Assembly (NCBI RefSeq): GCF_020623625.1
Contig: NC_060202.1
Location: forward strand, 1,196,501-1,260,500
Direction of reading: 5' to 3'
Source: Saccharomycodes ludwigii
Taxonomy: Eukaryota; Ascomycota; Saccharomycetes; Saccharomycodales; Saccharomycodaceae
DNA length: 64,000 nt
Made by a program: the position numbers and the translations under genes. Under the pieces are notes generated by a model. The model was not told the DNA's origin and ran no database searches. It was given only the letters and a program-made list of their open reading frames with translations. Positions 52,501 to 61,628 of this stretch are shown here, one piece after another; the stretch's first letter is position 1, and every line of letters begins with the position of its first letter.

Positions 52501-55500
52501 ATAGAAGAGGTTGAAGGGAATGGCTTATTCTTCCTATGCTCGCATGATGCTGGTATCAGGAGATTGGCTTTAAAAATCCTACGATCTGTCGCCAAGTTTG
52601 ACAGTGCCATGTGCGAAAAGACTACAAAAATGGAAAAATCACACAGCAGAACTTCGTCAAGTAAATTTTTTGCCGAAAGTGGCTCAAGATTAATTGATAT
52701 ATTAAACACTTGTGATTTTTCTAAATTGGTACCAGCTGATGTATTATCCAAGCTGAGTACTGCTGAAAAAAGCCGATTAGCAAAGCTAAGTAACAAACAC
52801 AAAAAGGGTGTCTTGGTAAGATTGGCAGAAAGTGACTACGGCGTTGATGCTGCTTTATGGATGCGAGGATTCCCTAAGCTTTTAAATATAATTTTTAAAA
52901 GTTGCCCTATCACAATGGCCCTGTGTCGGTCCATAGTTTGTATTCGATTAGTTCAGTTACATGAAATTATTTTGTCTATATCAAACAACACCCACGTTGC
53001 TACGAATCCTAATGTTCTACCAGAAAACATTGTATCTGAATGGAAATTGTTTTTAATAGTTGCATGTTCCCTATTAACTTCAACAAATGAACAAAAAATG
53101 CACCTTCCTGTAATGAAAACCCATGGGAGGAAAAAAAGTCAGCAAATATTTACTGTTCATCATCAAAAGATCAAATCTGCACGATCCATTTTCAAAATGT
53201 TGTTGCCATTGTTGAACACTAAGAACCCTTTGGTTAAAGATGCTATTATTTCTGGATTAAGTTGCATCAACATAAATATTTTCAAAGCATTTTTGGAAAG
53301 TGTTGAAAAATCGCTATGCAATTGGAACTTTGAAAGTCAGACTAATCAAGTTAGAATGGAAATCTTTCATATTTTAAATACTTCTTCATCCTTTTTGAAG
53401 GAACCTAGTATTAATGAAGATGAGTGGATTTTACGAAGTTTGGCAAATTTCCTACAAAATGCGAAAAAGTTTTTAGAAGATCCACGTGTGCAGATTTCTC
53501 CGACTTTTCAACCTTTACGTGTCTATTTTTCTGGATTATTATGCAACTATTATAAAGCTATCGTTGGCCATCCAGATATCATGCAAGAATTATTCCCATT
53601 TGAAGCAAGAACATCATGTTTTAATTATTTAATGGAATGGTGTGGCTATGGTCAATATTCTAAACTTTGCAAAGAGATGTATTCTCAAATGTTGAAACAC
53701 TATCATGGTACTCGTGATATCACATCAGTGGCAACCTCACTAGAATTTTACAGGACAAAGTTGGAAACATCCTCTTTGGAATGCATGGTTACTTTGTTAC
53801 AAGGTCCAGTTACTTACGAATTTAACCCCATTGGGGACTCTGAGCCCATTGTAATTTCCTTTGACATCAATGATCTATTAATTTGGATCAATTCATTGTT
53901 TTCTTCAGATGAGCCTAATCTCAGACAGTATGGTTGCTCGGCCTTGCGGAATTTGTTACAAAATAATGTGGAAAACAAGGATTTGTACAATAGAGTATTG
54001 AAACAGTGTTTTTTTCATAGTGTTAGCCTAGATGTCACTGAACTGTATTATAAAACTATTTGTGAGTCATTGTTGAAGGGTGAACTTAAAATGACTATTA
54101 ATGAGGACGATGCTGTTACTTTAGGATTGTATGGTATCATAAGTGAAAATAGAGATATTCGTACATATGCTATTGATTTATTGTCTACTATTGAATCAGA
54201 ATTGCACAACTCTTCTTATACAAAGGTGTTTAAAGAAAGAATTGCTAATGATTCAAAGACAGTATATAAAGCTACTGCAAAAGAGATATCAAACATTTTC
54301 GCGGAACTTCCAACACAAGAACAAAGATTGAAATTATATTCCAAGTTATGTTTAGTTTTAGAATTGTTAACTTTTGATTTGAAACACGATTTATTAATTT
54401 TGTTGTTGCCATGGGTTCATAAATTTGTGTTAAAAAATTCGGATGAACTCGACACATTTATGGTATTAAATAACACCGTAGGTATAACTGTAATGTGCAA
54501 TGATATTTTCCCAATGGAGGTAGAACAACTTTGGATTTCATTAGGAAAGGGCAATTCATTTCAAAATTTACATGTTGCCTCGGACTACATCATAAAGACA
54601 TCTATTCTCTCACGTAATCCAGAATACGTCAAGGTTTGTAAGGATATTATCCTATATTTATCGAATGTTCCTGGTGGACTGGGTGTTGTTGATAAATTAT
54701 TAAATAGTTTAGAACCAAAATTCACCATTCCGAACACCAGGAGTGTTTTTAGAATACCGGAAAATACAAAGTATGATAATATTACTGACGTGTTTAGATT
54801 GATTAACTACACGGGTAAAGATGTGCACTTTTCAAGGGCACAAATATCCACTATATTTTTGGTAAATTTGTTGTCTTTATCCAATGAAGCAGTTAGTGCG
54901 AAAATACCATTGTTGTTACATATATGCCTGGTATTTTTGGATCACTATATACCGATTATCCAAGAGTCTGCTGCGAAGATACTATGTGATTTGATCTATG
55001 CTTTAAATCCATCGCACGAAAAGAGCGAGCAGACAGTCAAAATCATTAAAGATAACTCGGAATTGTGGGCTTACAATCAATTGGTGAAGGATAAAAAAGG
55101 TGCTAGATCTCCGAAGACAATGGACTTGGTTATTAAAAATATCTTATTGATTATCTCTGGGAAAAGTGAGTTGCAAGAGGAGTGGCAGCGCATTGCATGC
55201 AAGTGGGCCACAACTTGTTCAGTCCGTCACATTGCATGCAGATCTTTTCAAATATTCAGATCTTTGTTAACTTTTTTGGATTTGAATATGCTGGAGGAAA
55301 TGCTACATAGATTATCAAATACTATAGCAGATGAGAACCCAGACATACAAGGGTTTTCCATGCAAATTTTAATGACGTTTAATGCTTTAACAGCAGAGTT
55401 ATCACCGGAAAAACTAATTGATTTCCCTCAGTTATTTTGGGCTTTGTGTGCATGTTTACAAACCATTCATGAACAGGAGTTTATTGAAGTATTGTCCAGT

Positions 55501-57429
55501 TTGATAAAGTTTGTATCTAAAATCGATTTGGATTCTATTGACACAGTTCAGTGTTTGATTGCTACTTTCCCATCTGATTGGGAAGGAAAATTCAATGGGT
55601 TACAAGAAATCATCATGATTGGTTTAAGATCTTGTAATTCATACGAATTATCAATGAGATTTTTGGATAGATTAAATTTATTAAAAGACACTCAGATCGT
55701 GGCTAACTCAAATACTAGGTTGTTGTATGCTTTATTAGCAAATATACCAAGATTTATGTACACTTTTGATAAAAAGGAGTATTTGATAGAAATCCAACAA
55801 GGTGCAGAAAACTTGATTGAATTATGCGCTATGTGTAACCAGCCCTCTTTATCTAGGTTGATTGATTCTTTGGCCAATAATAAATTTAGATCTAAGAAAG
55901 ATTTTATAAGTCAAATTGTTAGTTTTATTTCTAGGAATTATTTTCCAGATCATTCTGGGACCTCATTGGTATTTTTTTTAGGCTTATTATTTAACAGTAC
56001 CGATTGGATAAGGCTCCAAGTTTTGGAATTTTTAAAATATATTTTCCCATTAGTTGATTTAACAAGACCGGAATTTTCCGGTGTTGGAGCGGACTTGATA
56101 TCTCCATTGTTGAGTTTGTTATTAACTGATTATGATTTTCAAGCTTTGGAGGTGTTAAATTGTGTACACTCTATCCAGGGAAGTAAAATCGATAAAGATA
56201 TTTTGAGGATAAGTATGGGCAATAAAGAGATCAAGAAAAATTATGCAAAAATTGAAACACTATTCTACGTACCGGATGATGAGGGTGGATGGTCTATTCC
56301 CAAGCCTGCTATTGCTGCCGCTTCAACGAGACATAACGTCCATGCAGTTTATTCAACATGCCATATCAAAACTTCTTCCAATATTGGTGGTAATACCAAT
56401 GGTGGTGTTCCTTCGAACAATACGGTAACTATTTTGGACCACAATAATTATACCACTACTCCTACTGATAATATTACTAATAACAATAATAGTGCAAGTG
56501 TTGTGGTTCCTAATACAACTACACTAATAGATAATGCTAATGTAGTAATGGCGAATGAAGTTGCTGGTACTAACGTACCATATGTTTTTCAAGACACGTA
56601 TACCGACGATTACAGGAATACGAATGAACAGAAGAGGCCACAACAACATATACCAAGCACCGAGAATGTGATAGCTTCTGGCGAACAACGCTTGCAGATC
56701 ACTGCCGACACAGATAAGTTACTGCAACAGCCACAAAAACAACACCAACAAGAAGTTGCAACGGACACCTTGAAAATTAAAGATGAACAAGGGAGGAATA
56801 TGCAATACAGGGAAATAACTAGAAAAGCAGAAGAAGAAAAAGAACAACAACAACAACAACAAGAAGAAGAAGAAGAAAAAGAAGAAGAGGAGGAGGAGGA
56901 GGAAGAATATTATAGAATGTACAATAACATGATATTATTTGATGAAGAAGAAGCAGCAGCAGTGGTGACAACATCAATTGAAGAAGACGAAATAGATTCT
57001 GATTATGGTGACAATCATATTTCATATATTAGACATAAACTCAGTAATACTGACATTAACGCTGCTAGTGAAAACAATATCAGTGATAATCGCTATACAA
57101 TAAATAATAATACTAATAAAATTCTCGATAATACTGTTGGGCTTACTATGAGAGAAGAAAAGATACTCAAGCCCGGCAACAGTAACAGAGCGAACAGAGA
57201 CAAGAAAAAAAGAAAAAGTAGAAAAGGAGGAATCAGCAAAAGGGGTAGATCTGAAGAAGAAAGAGAAATTGAAGTTGAGTACTATGACAATGAATCTATC
57301 GTAGGGAACGAGGATCCAGATGCTTCTTTAAGTCATATGTGGGCTGAATTGGATAATTTGGATGCATTTTTTACCAAAGATTCCAGTGAATTTTGGTCAA
57401 AACCATCAAACGACTTTAAAGGTTTATAG
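49540..57429 (+). CDS. TAO3: RAM-network scaffold Tao3 (Furry/Pag1 family)
   Basis: Very large HEAT/armadillo-type scaffold of the RAM signalling network, which helps Kic1 activate the NDR kinase Cbk1 at the bud cortex and neck for polarised growth, cell separation and Ace2 control. At 2629 residues it exceeds yeast Tao3 (2376). An Asn/Gln/Pro-rich N-tail (about 1-185, with a QPQPQPQPQ stretch) leads into the conserved Furry N-terminal region starting near residue 200 (EWKTSSEYALHILF, then FHEEPQIVNIIGEGVDKEFD), followed by a continuous helical middle, for example LIPNTRSVFRIPE-like and GSSLVFFLGLLF segments, to about 2230. The C-terminal 400 residues are low complexity with Gln, Glu and Asn runs (Gln/Glu tract about 2430-2455) ending in HMWAELDNLDAFFTKDSSEFW. 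Confidence 0.95.
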   Translation: MNTQYTFPSTKPASSTLENTHDSSELSSPPPNFVAATDNNEPKQQQQTNINTITANANYSSPPDQEQNLHTNMTPTLLNTEQIYNNKIQNAQQQTVNISNDSNSNTNNAQLYPVPQGFVDQKERNHILRIDIPPPEPSNVELMNGMKNSLIVTTETMMYNENPQPQPQPQPQLEPLSTTSNASLSNIHAQVARKQLATEWKTSSEYALHILFTKFVRYSESMLNQCLKYSFHEEPQIVNIIGEGVDKEFDKIIKALGYIARTNPKPVIDAMMFWRKAKSELATKAGGAVELLMKQYKQSSQPSTPIITTTATQTNNTGIHHFYPYTRRHQSKTSTGSISSSSGNSASPFKNGFDHKQKALERQIELAKEAAFQADRKSMISIYILCRVLIEIVKQCVYTESNLELIHKLEEIVFTQLKTTDPLSVSTSIIRSSNWNSFAELLGCMSDINFVSVSDRFIASLEKVPVLISKEEEPNFQLLILGMRYLKLKNYPLERFEEGADCIKSIAKFFSKSQNIAVKLAYADVLTHLLLPLVGDLTAEVNHPDWVEAMEMIINTCTKLKHDHKSWASWFKLTVTVLCVSPQELFSVSWLSLIEDNAIKLKSKSLEERINFAVGISRLVWVYLFRCTESLNNTEKSLKRIFSLFIKPKKKDNWVTTDSALLEPLVDILVTISYQHSTLVIENILLPLLKLGFNGSSLDNVQHEKLMLTISAYKGLLLSKERPSFPSTDTRNYDLDLNIISNKASDPNSQDHEEMCSLINKLFLLLDSTIGSEIWSPENEHQRTPSTPFQHISSFGFSFNNNTNNNNTNNNIIGNNIGSSNGTASYDSLGNKSDLNVALFAIIIEVIPCCLAACNNIPFKSTIEILSRNAVHKEQVIHKTSEIALRALASKKNPYTLITWFAKYSFDFDEKTQSSYNTSYLSSTEYQDLLILYTELLECWLEQFQRSNEEAEKKEIGLDGIHLPFQDENNQDKIVTQELEYKNTCTVIEEVEGNGLFFLCSHDAGIRRLALKILRSVAKFDSAMCEKTTKMEKSHSRTSSSKFFAESGSRLIDILNTCDFSKLVPADVLSKLSTAEKSRLAKLSNKHKKGVLVRLAESDYGVDAALWMRGFPKLLNIIFKSCPITMALCRSIVCIRLVQLHEIILSISNNTHVATNPNVLPENIVSEWKLFLIVACSLLTSTNEQKMHLPVMKTHGRKKSQQIFTVHHQKIKSARSIFKMLLPLLNTKNPLVKDAIISGLSCININIFKAFLESVEKSLCNWNFESQTNQVRMEIFHILNTSSSFLKEPSINEDEWILRSLANFLQNAKKFLEDPRVQISPTFQPLRVYFSGLLCNYYKAIVGHPDIMQELFPFEARTSCFNYLMEWCGYGQYSKLCKEMYSQMLKHYHGTRDITSVATSLEFYRTKLETSSLECMVTLLQGPVTYEFNPIGDSEPIVISFDINDLLIWINSLFSSDEPNLRQYGCSALRNLLQNNVENKDLYNRVLKQCFFHSVSLDVTELYYKTICESLLKGELKMTINEDDAVTLGLYGIISENRDIRTYAIDLLSTIESELHNSSYTKVFKERIANDSKTVYKATAKEISNIFAELPTQEQRLKLYSKLCLVLELLTFDLKHDLLILLLPWVHKFVLKNSDELDTFMVLNNTVGITVMCNDIFPMEVEQLWISLGKGNSFQNLHVASDYIIKTSILSRNPEYVKVCKDIILYLSNVPGGLGVVDKLLNSLEPKFTIPNTRSVFRIPENTKYDNITDVFRLINYTGKDVHFSRAQISTIFLVNLLSLSNEAVSAKIPLLLHICLVFLDHYIPIIQESAAKILCDLIYALNPSHEKSEQTVKIIKDNSELWAYNQLVKDKKGARSPKTMDLVIKNILLIISGKSELQEEWQRIACKWATTCSVRHIACRSFQIFRSLLTFLDLNMLEEMLHRLSNTIADENPDIQGFSMQILMTFNALTAELSPEKLIDFPQLFWALCACLQTIHEQEFIEVLSSLIKFVSKIDLDSIDTVQCLIATFPSDWEGKFNGLQEIIMIGLRSCNSYELSMRFLDRLNLLKDTQIVANSNTRLLYALLANIPRFMYTFDKKEYLIEIQQGAENLIELCAMCNQPSLSRLIDSLANNKFRSKKDFISQIVSFISRNYFPDHSGTSLVFFLGLLFNSTDWIRLQVLEFLKYIFPLVDLTRPEFSGVGADLISPLLSLLLTDYDFQALEVLNCVHSIQGSKIDKDILRISMGNKEIKKNYAKIETLFYVPDDEGGWSIPKPAIAAASTRHNVHAVYSTCHIKTSSNIGGNTNGGVPSNNTVTILDHNNYTTTPTDNITNNNNSASVVVPNTTTLIDNANVVMANEVAGTNVPYVFQDTYTDDYRNTNEQKRPQQHIPSTENVIASGEQRLQITADTDKLLQQPQKQHQQEVATDTLKIKDEQGRNMQYREITRKAEEEKEQQQQQQEEEEEKEEEEEEEEEYYRMYNNMILFDEEEAAAVVTTSIEEDEIDSDYGDNHISYIRHKLSNTDINAASENNISDNRYTINNNTNKILDNTVGLTMREEKILKPGNSNRANRDKKKRKSRKGGISKRGRSEEEREIEVEYYDNESIVGNEDPDASLSHMWAELDNLDAFFTKDSSEFWSKPSNDFKGL

Positions 57430-58281
57430 ATTTATTTTTCTTTTTTTTTTTTTTTTTTTATATTCTTTTTCGGTAATATACGTTAACATTATATATATAT
57501 ATATATATATATATTGAATTGAGACTTAGATCTATCGGTATAGTACCTTTCACGAAAACTATTTAAGGTAACACCACTATAATCTTTAAAATATAATGAT
57601 TATTTACTTTTAGGTACTAGTCGAATTAATTTTTGCAATAATAAAAAGAAATAATGGACTTAATTAAATGCTAGCAAGAAGTAAGTCTTTGTCCAGCTAC
57701 TGAAAAGATGACTAAAAAATTGCAATGCCAATACTAAGCCAAGCTGGGTACAGGTTTTGAAGATCTACAACTTAATGAAGCAATGAATAACTTTAAAATT
57801 TCTAGCATGATTATCTTTCCTTTTCACCATTATAAAACATGTTTCACAACGTTAAGATCAAAAATCCTAGATTTAGCTTGCTTGCTTATAGTTTATATTA
57901 TTTTTTATTTCCTTTGCCTTATAAAATTTGTCACGACTTTTAACCATCTAAAAAACTAGAATAAATAACTAATTTTATAAATGAATAACAAGTCCGGAAA
58001 GCCATGGTGAATTTTAGAATTTTAGGGGGTTTTGACGAAAAGTATACAGAACAATAAAAAGAGGTCAAAAACCGTTAAGCAAAGGAAAGACAGGATCTAA
58101 TTTAATTAATAGGTAGAATAACGACTTTTATTTGTTTATAACGTATAAAGGTACATGTAAGAATAGATTGGAATCCCTTGGCCGATAAATGTATCTTGAA
58201 TTAGCTTTCTTTTATTTTCTAGTTGTAATGTGCATTCAGTAAAGTACAAAAAGAAAAAAGGAACACAGATACGCCATTTAC

Positions 58282-58312
<31 letters not shown>

Positions 58313-59348
58313 TTTCTGTCTTTAATTTTAACAATTTTTAAGCTCAAAGAAAACATTTTTCAATTAAATTTTTTTTTAAATGTACAAAATTGTGGAGTCA
58401 ACTTGTCTCAGTGAATTTTAAAAGTTTATCCCTTAAGTCCGAATTGACGTCTGTAAAAAGCTTCCAGTTTAACCACTGACATTAATAAAGAAAAACAGAA
58501 AAGTATAGAAAATTAAAGATGGGTAGTATTAATTAAGTTCAAGCTTTTTGAAATTAATTTTAATATGCAAATCTTTACCTTCTCAGCCCAAATCAACGTA
58601 GAACGTTTACTTTATCTTGCATGAATAAAATATTAAAACCCACATTTTTGGTAATGTTCACTGCGCGTTTATGAATAAATTAATCAAACGCGAAATTGGC
58701 TAAAAAGGATTAAAAAACATCAGCTTAACTCCTAACATTAAATTGTTTATGTCATCACGACATTACTCAAAATTATTACTGGAAATTGTTTAAATAATTT
58801 TAATTTTAGGAGGTACAAAATTGCGGTATTTTTATTTATTTATACTTTTATCATTGAATTTAAATTTAAAAACATTTATTGATTATCTAACATTTCTTAA
58901 GCACATGGTCCCGATTTCCTTTTGTAGCTTTCCATTATAATGTTAATGATCCAATAATCTAGAAACTGAAAACAATGAAAAAGAAAATATATATATATAT
59001 ATATATATATAGAACGGTCATCACTTATTAGTAATAAAAATAAAATTTTATTTCAAAAAGAACTCAACATATTTTTCACTTAATCTAAAACGGACTTAAG
59101 TCCTTGATTATTTAGTATAAATAAAAAATGGAAGCTGATTTTTATTTTCACTTCGTATTAACTCTGTTAACTTTTATAAGATGATTTACTTAATGTATAG
59201 TACTTGTTGGTAAATAAATGAACTACTTTTTTTTTTTTTTTTTTTTCAAACCTTACTATTAAAACCAAAAATGGAAGAGAATGTGAAGATAAATAGCACT
59301 TTGATCTTATAAACCTATATAAACGATTTTGATACATTGTGTTTACAC

Positions 59349-59350
<2 letters not shown>

Positions 59351-59385
<35 letters not shown>
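59351..59385. repeat. 35-nt T homopolymer
   Basis: The longest uninterrupted homopolymer I see in the window, in the middle of the TAO3-ASG1 gap. Exact length may be affected by sequencing error. Confidence 0.8.
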
Positions 59386-59386
<1 letters not shown>

Positions 59387-59539
59387 ATTCAAATAGCTTT
59401 GATATAAATATAAATAAAAAAAAAAAAACCACTCAATTCTTTGAATCTACGCTCTATTATTCCTTAAAATTCGAAAGTACCATAACGAATAAAATAAACA
59501 ACACAATACAACTTCGATTCGCATCTAATTGAAAATCTA

Positions 59540-59574
<35 letters not shown>

Positions 59575-60159
59575 GATTTTTTTCTCTTTCTTTCTTTCTT
59601 TATTTCGATGAACCTTTATAATAATTAACTTTTTTTTCTTTTTTCGTTTTTTCTCTTGCCCTCTACAAAGGGTTGGAGCTGCTGGTTTTGATCTTTTTTC
59701 ATCTTTAAGCTTTCCCTATAGATGTTACACATTCCCTTTTTATGTTAAATTTATCTCCTATAGTTTTTATATACAAGTTTTCACAATCGATTTTCTTGGC
59801 GTTTTTATTGGATTGAGTATTAGAAAAGTGCTTTTATTTTTAAATTTTCAACTAATAAAATAAACGAATTAAAAAAAAAAAAAAAAAAAAAAATAAAAGG
59901 GTTAAATTAGTCCAAAGTAAATATATTAGAAAACATATTTCAGTTATTTATTACTAGCATATTATCAGAGGTGTATAAAGGTACTTTTTATGTTCATTTT
60001 ATAATACCATTTGATTACTTGAACTTTATACACAGAGTTCTTCCAGATACATTTATCATTTTATTATATATTCCATATTTTAAGCATTAACAGTTTAAAT
60101 TTTTTTTTTTTTTTTTTTTTTTTTCCCTCCTTTTGTTTTATTTTAATACCTCATTTTCT

Positions 60160-60181
60160 CCCCCCCCCCCCCCCCCCCCCC
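60160..60181. repeat. 22-nt C homopolymer
   Basis: Uninterrupted run of 22 C residues about 670 bp upstream of ASG1, in otherwise about 30% GC DNA. The complementary G22 could form a G-quadruplex and the C strand an i-motif (established property of such tracts). It may alternatively be inflated by assembly or sequencing error. Confidence 0.8.
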
Positions 60182-60852
60182 TTCTGTTTTTCTTTCTAGC
60201 TTATTTCATTTTGTACAATTTCCAGCATCTACTCAGTGATTTATACCTCCAATTGTTTGTGATTGAAAAAGAAAAGTCAACCTTTGGAAAATTTTGGGAA
60301 ATATAAATACATTATTCTAATTTAATTGCTACTACAATATCTGTTTTAATTTTAGAAAAGTGATCGTTATATTATTATTTAAACGAGATTTTAAACTTAC
60401 AAACGCTGCATAATTTTTTTTTTTTTTTTTTTCCGCTTTGAAAGCTAATTACATAATTTGCTATCGAAAAAACTGATTCTAAGGAAAAAGAAAAAATCAC
60501 CTAGCATATATTTTAGGAGTTGAGTATCAAAAGCATAGATAATTATAATATACAGACAAATCAATAAGGACATCATATCTTATTTTATCGAGAAAAATTA
60601 AATCAGTGAGGCAAAATAAATAATATATTAAAAGTTATTATTTAAAAATACAAGGAGCCTGCTATAATTGCCTCAGTTTCGAAAACCTTTTTTGTTCGTT
60701 TTTAATTTTTTTTTTTTTTTTTAGACCATTTATCAGAAAATCATCATTTCTTTTTATAAAGGAAAACATAAGGGATCAATAAAGATATAAACAATATTAA
60801 ATAAGTTACTACATCCAAAAAGAAAGAATATCCTGTCCGCACCCCCTCCATA

Positions 60853-61597
60853 ATGTCAAGCGTCCAAGATCTTCAGCAGGCCACATCTTCCACAGCTGCA
60901 CCAGTACTTAATAATAATGTTACCAGTAATAAATTGAAATCGAAAAATAAGACATGCTCAACAACAACGGTTCATAAAAGGCAACGTGTTACGAGAGCAT
61001 GCGATGAATGTAGAAAGAAGAAGGTAAAATGTGACGGACAACAACCTTGTGTTCATTGTACCGTTTATAACTATCATTGTACTTATGATCTTCCTTCTAA
61101 AAGGGGTTGGAAAAGGGATAATAATAATAATAGTAAGAAAAAGAGTGCAATTCATTCAAAAATGGCGACAGATAAATACAAAAGCAATGGTACTTATATA
61201 ATAAAGAAAATGACCAACAGGGACAGAAAACAAAAACAAATACCCATAATAGAAAAGAGTATCCATAATAGTGATAACGCGAACCTACCGGCAAGTTATG
61301 AAGTTAATACTAACTATACTGATAATGATGTAACAACATCACACGATGATAACAATAGCAGCAGTAGTTGTAGTAGTAATAATGGCAGTAGTAGTAGTAG
61401 TAGTAGTAGTAGTAGCAGTAGTGGTAGTAGTGATAGTAACAGCGGTAAAAAAAATAACAATGAAAGTAATAATTTCGGAAGTCTTTCGGAGAAAAAGACC
61501 GCTAAAAGCCGAAATGAAAATAAAAAACATAAAGCGCCCGATTTAAAGGGGATGAGCAACTCAGCTAGAAAGCGGATATCGCCAACAACACTTGAGC

Positions 61598-61628
<31 letters not shown>

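Larger units (their letters stand above)
57430..60852. other. Intergenic region TAO3-ASG1 (3.4 kb, largest gap)
   Basis: I see no gene, tRNA or transposon in it. Contents: (AT)n tracts at 57491-57514, 58987-59011 and 59543-59571; a 9-10 bp inverted repeat GGTTTTGAC/GTCAAAAACC at 58028-58073; a 12-bp palindrome GGACTTAAGTCC at 59092-59103; T35 at 59351-59385; A-run at about 59870-59893; T-run at about 60102-60124; and C22 at 60160-60181. The longest open frame (59329-59532) is a homopolymer translation. The ASG1 promoter must lie in its right part. Confidence 0.5.

Noticed and set aside
57430-60852. Transposon or retroelement remnant filling the large TAO3-ASG1 gap
   Set aside because: No terminal repeats, target-site duplication or coding fragment of any mobile element could be recognised; the gap is simple AT-rich DNA with homopolymers.
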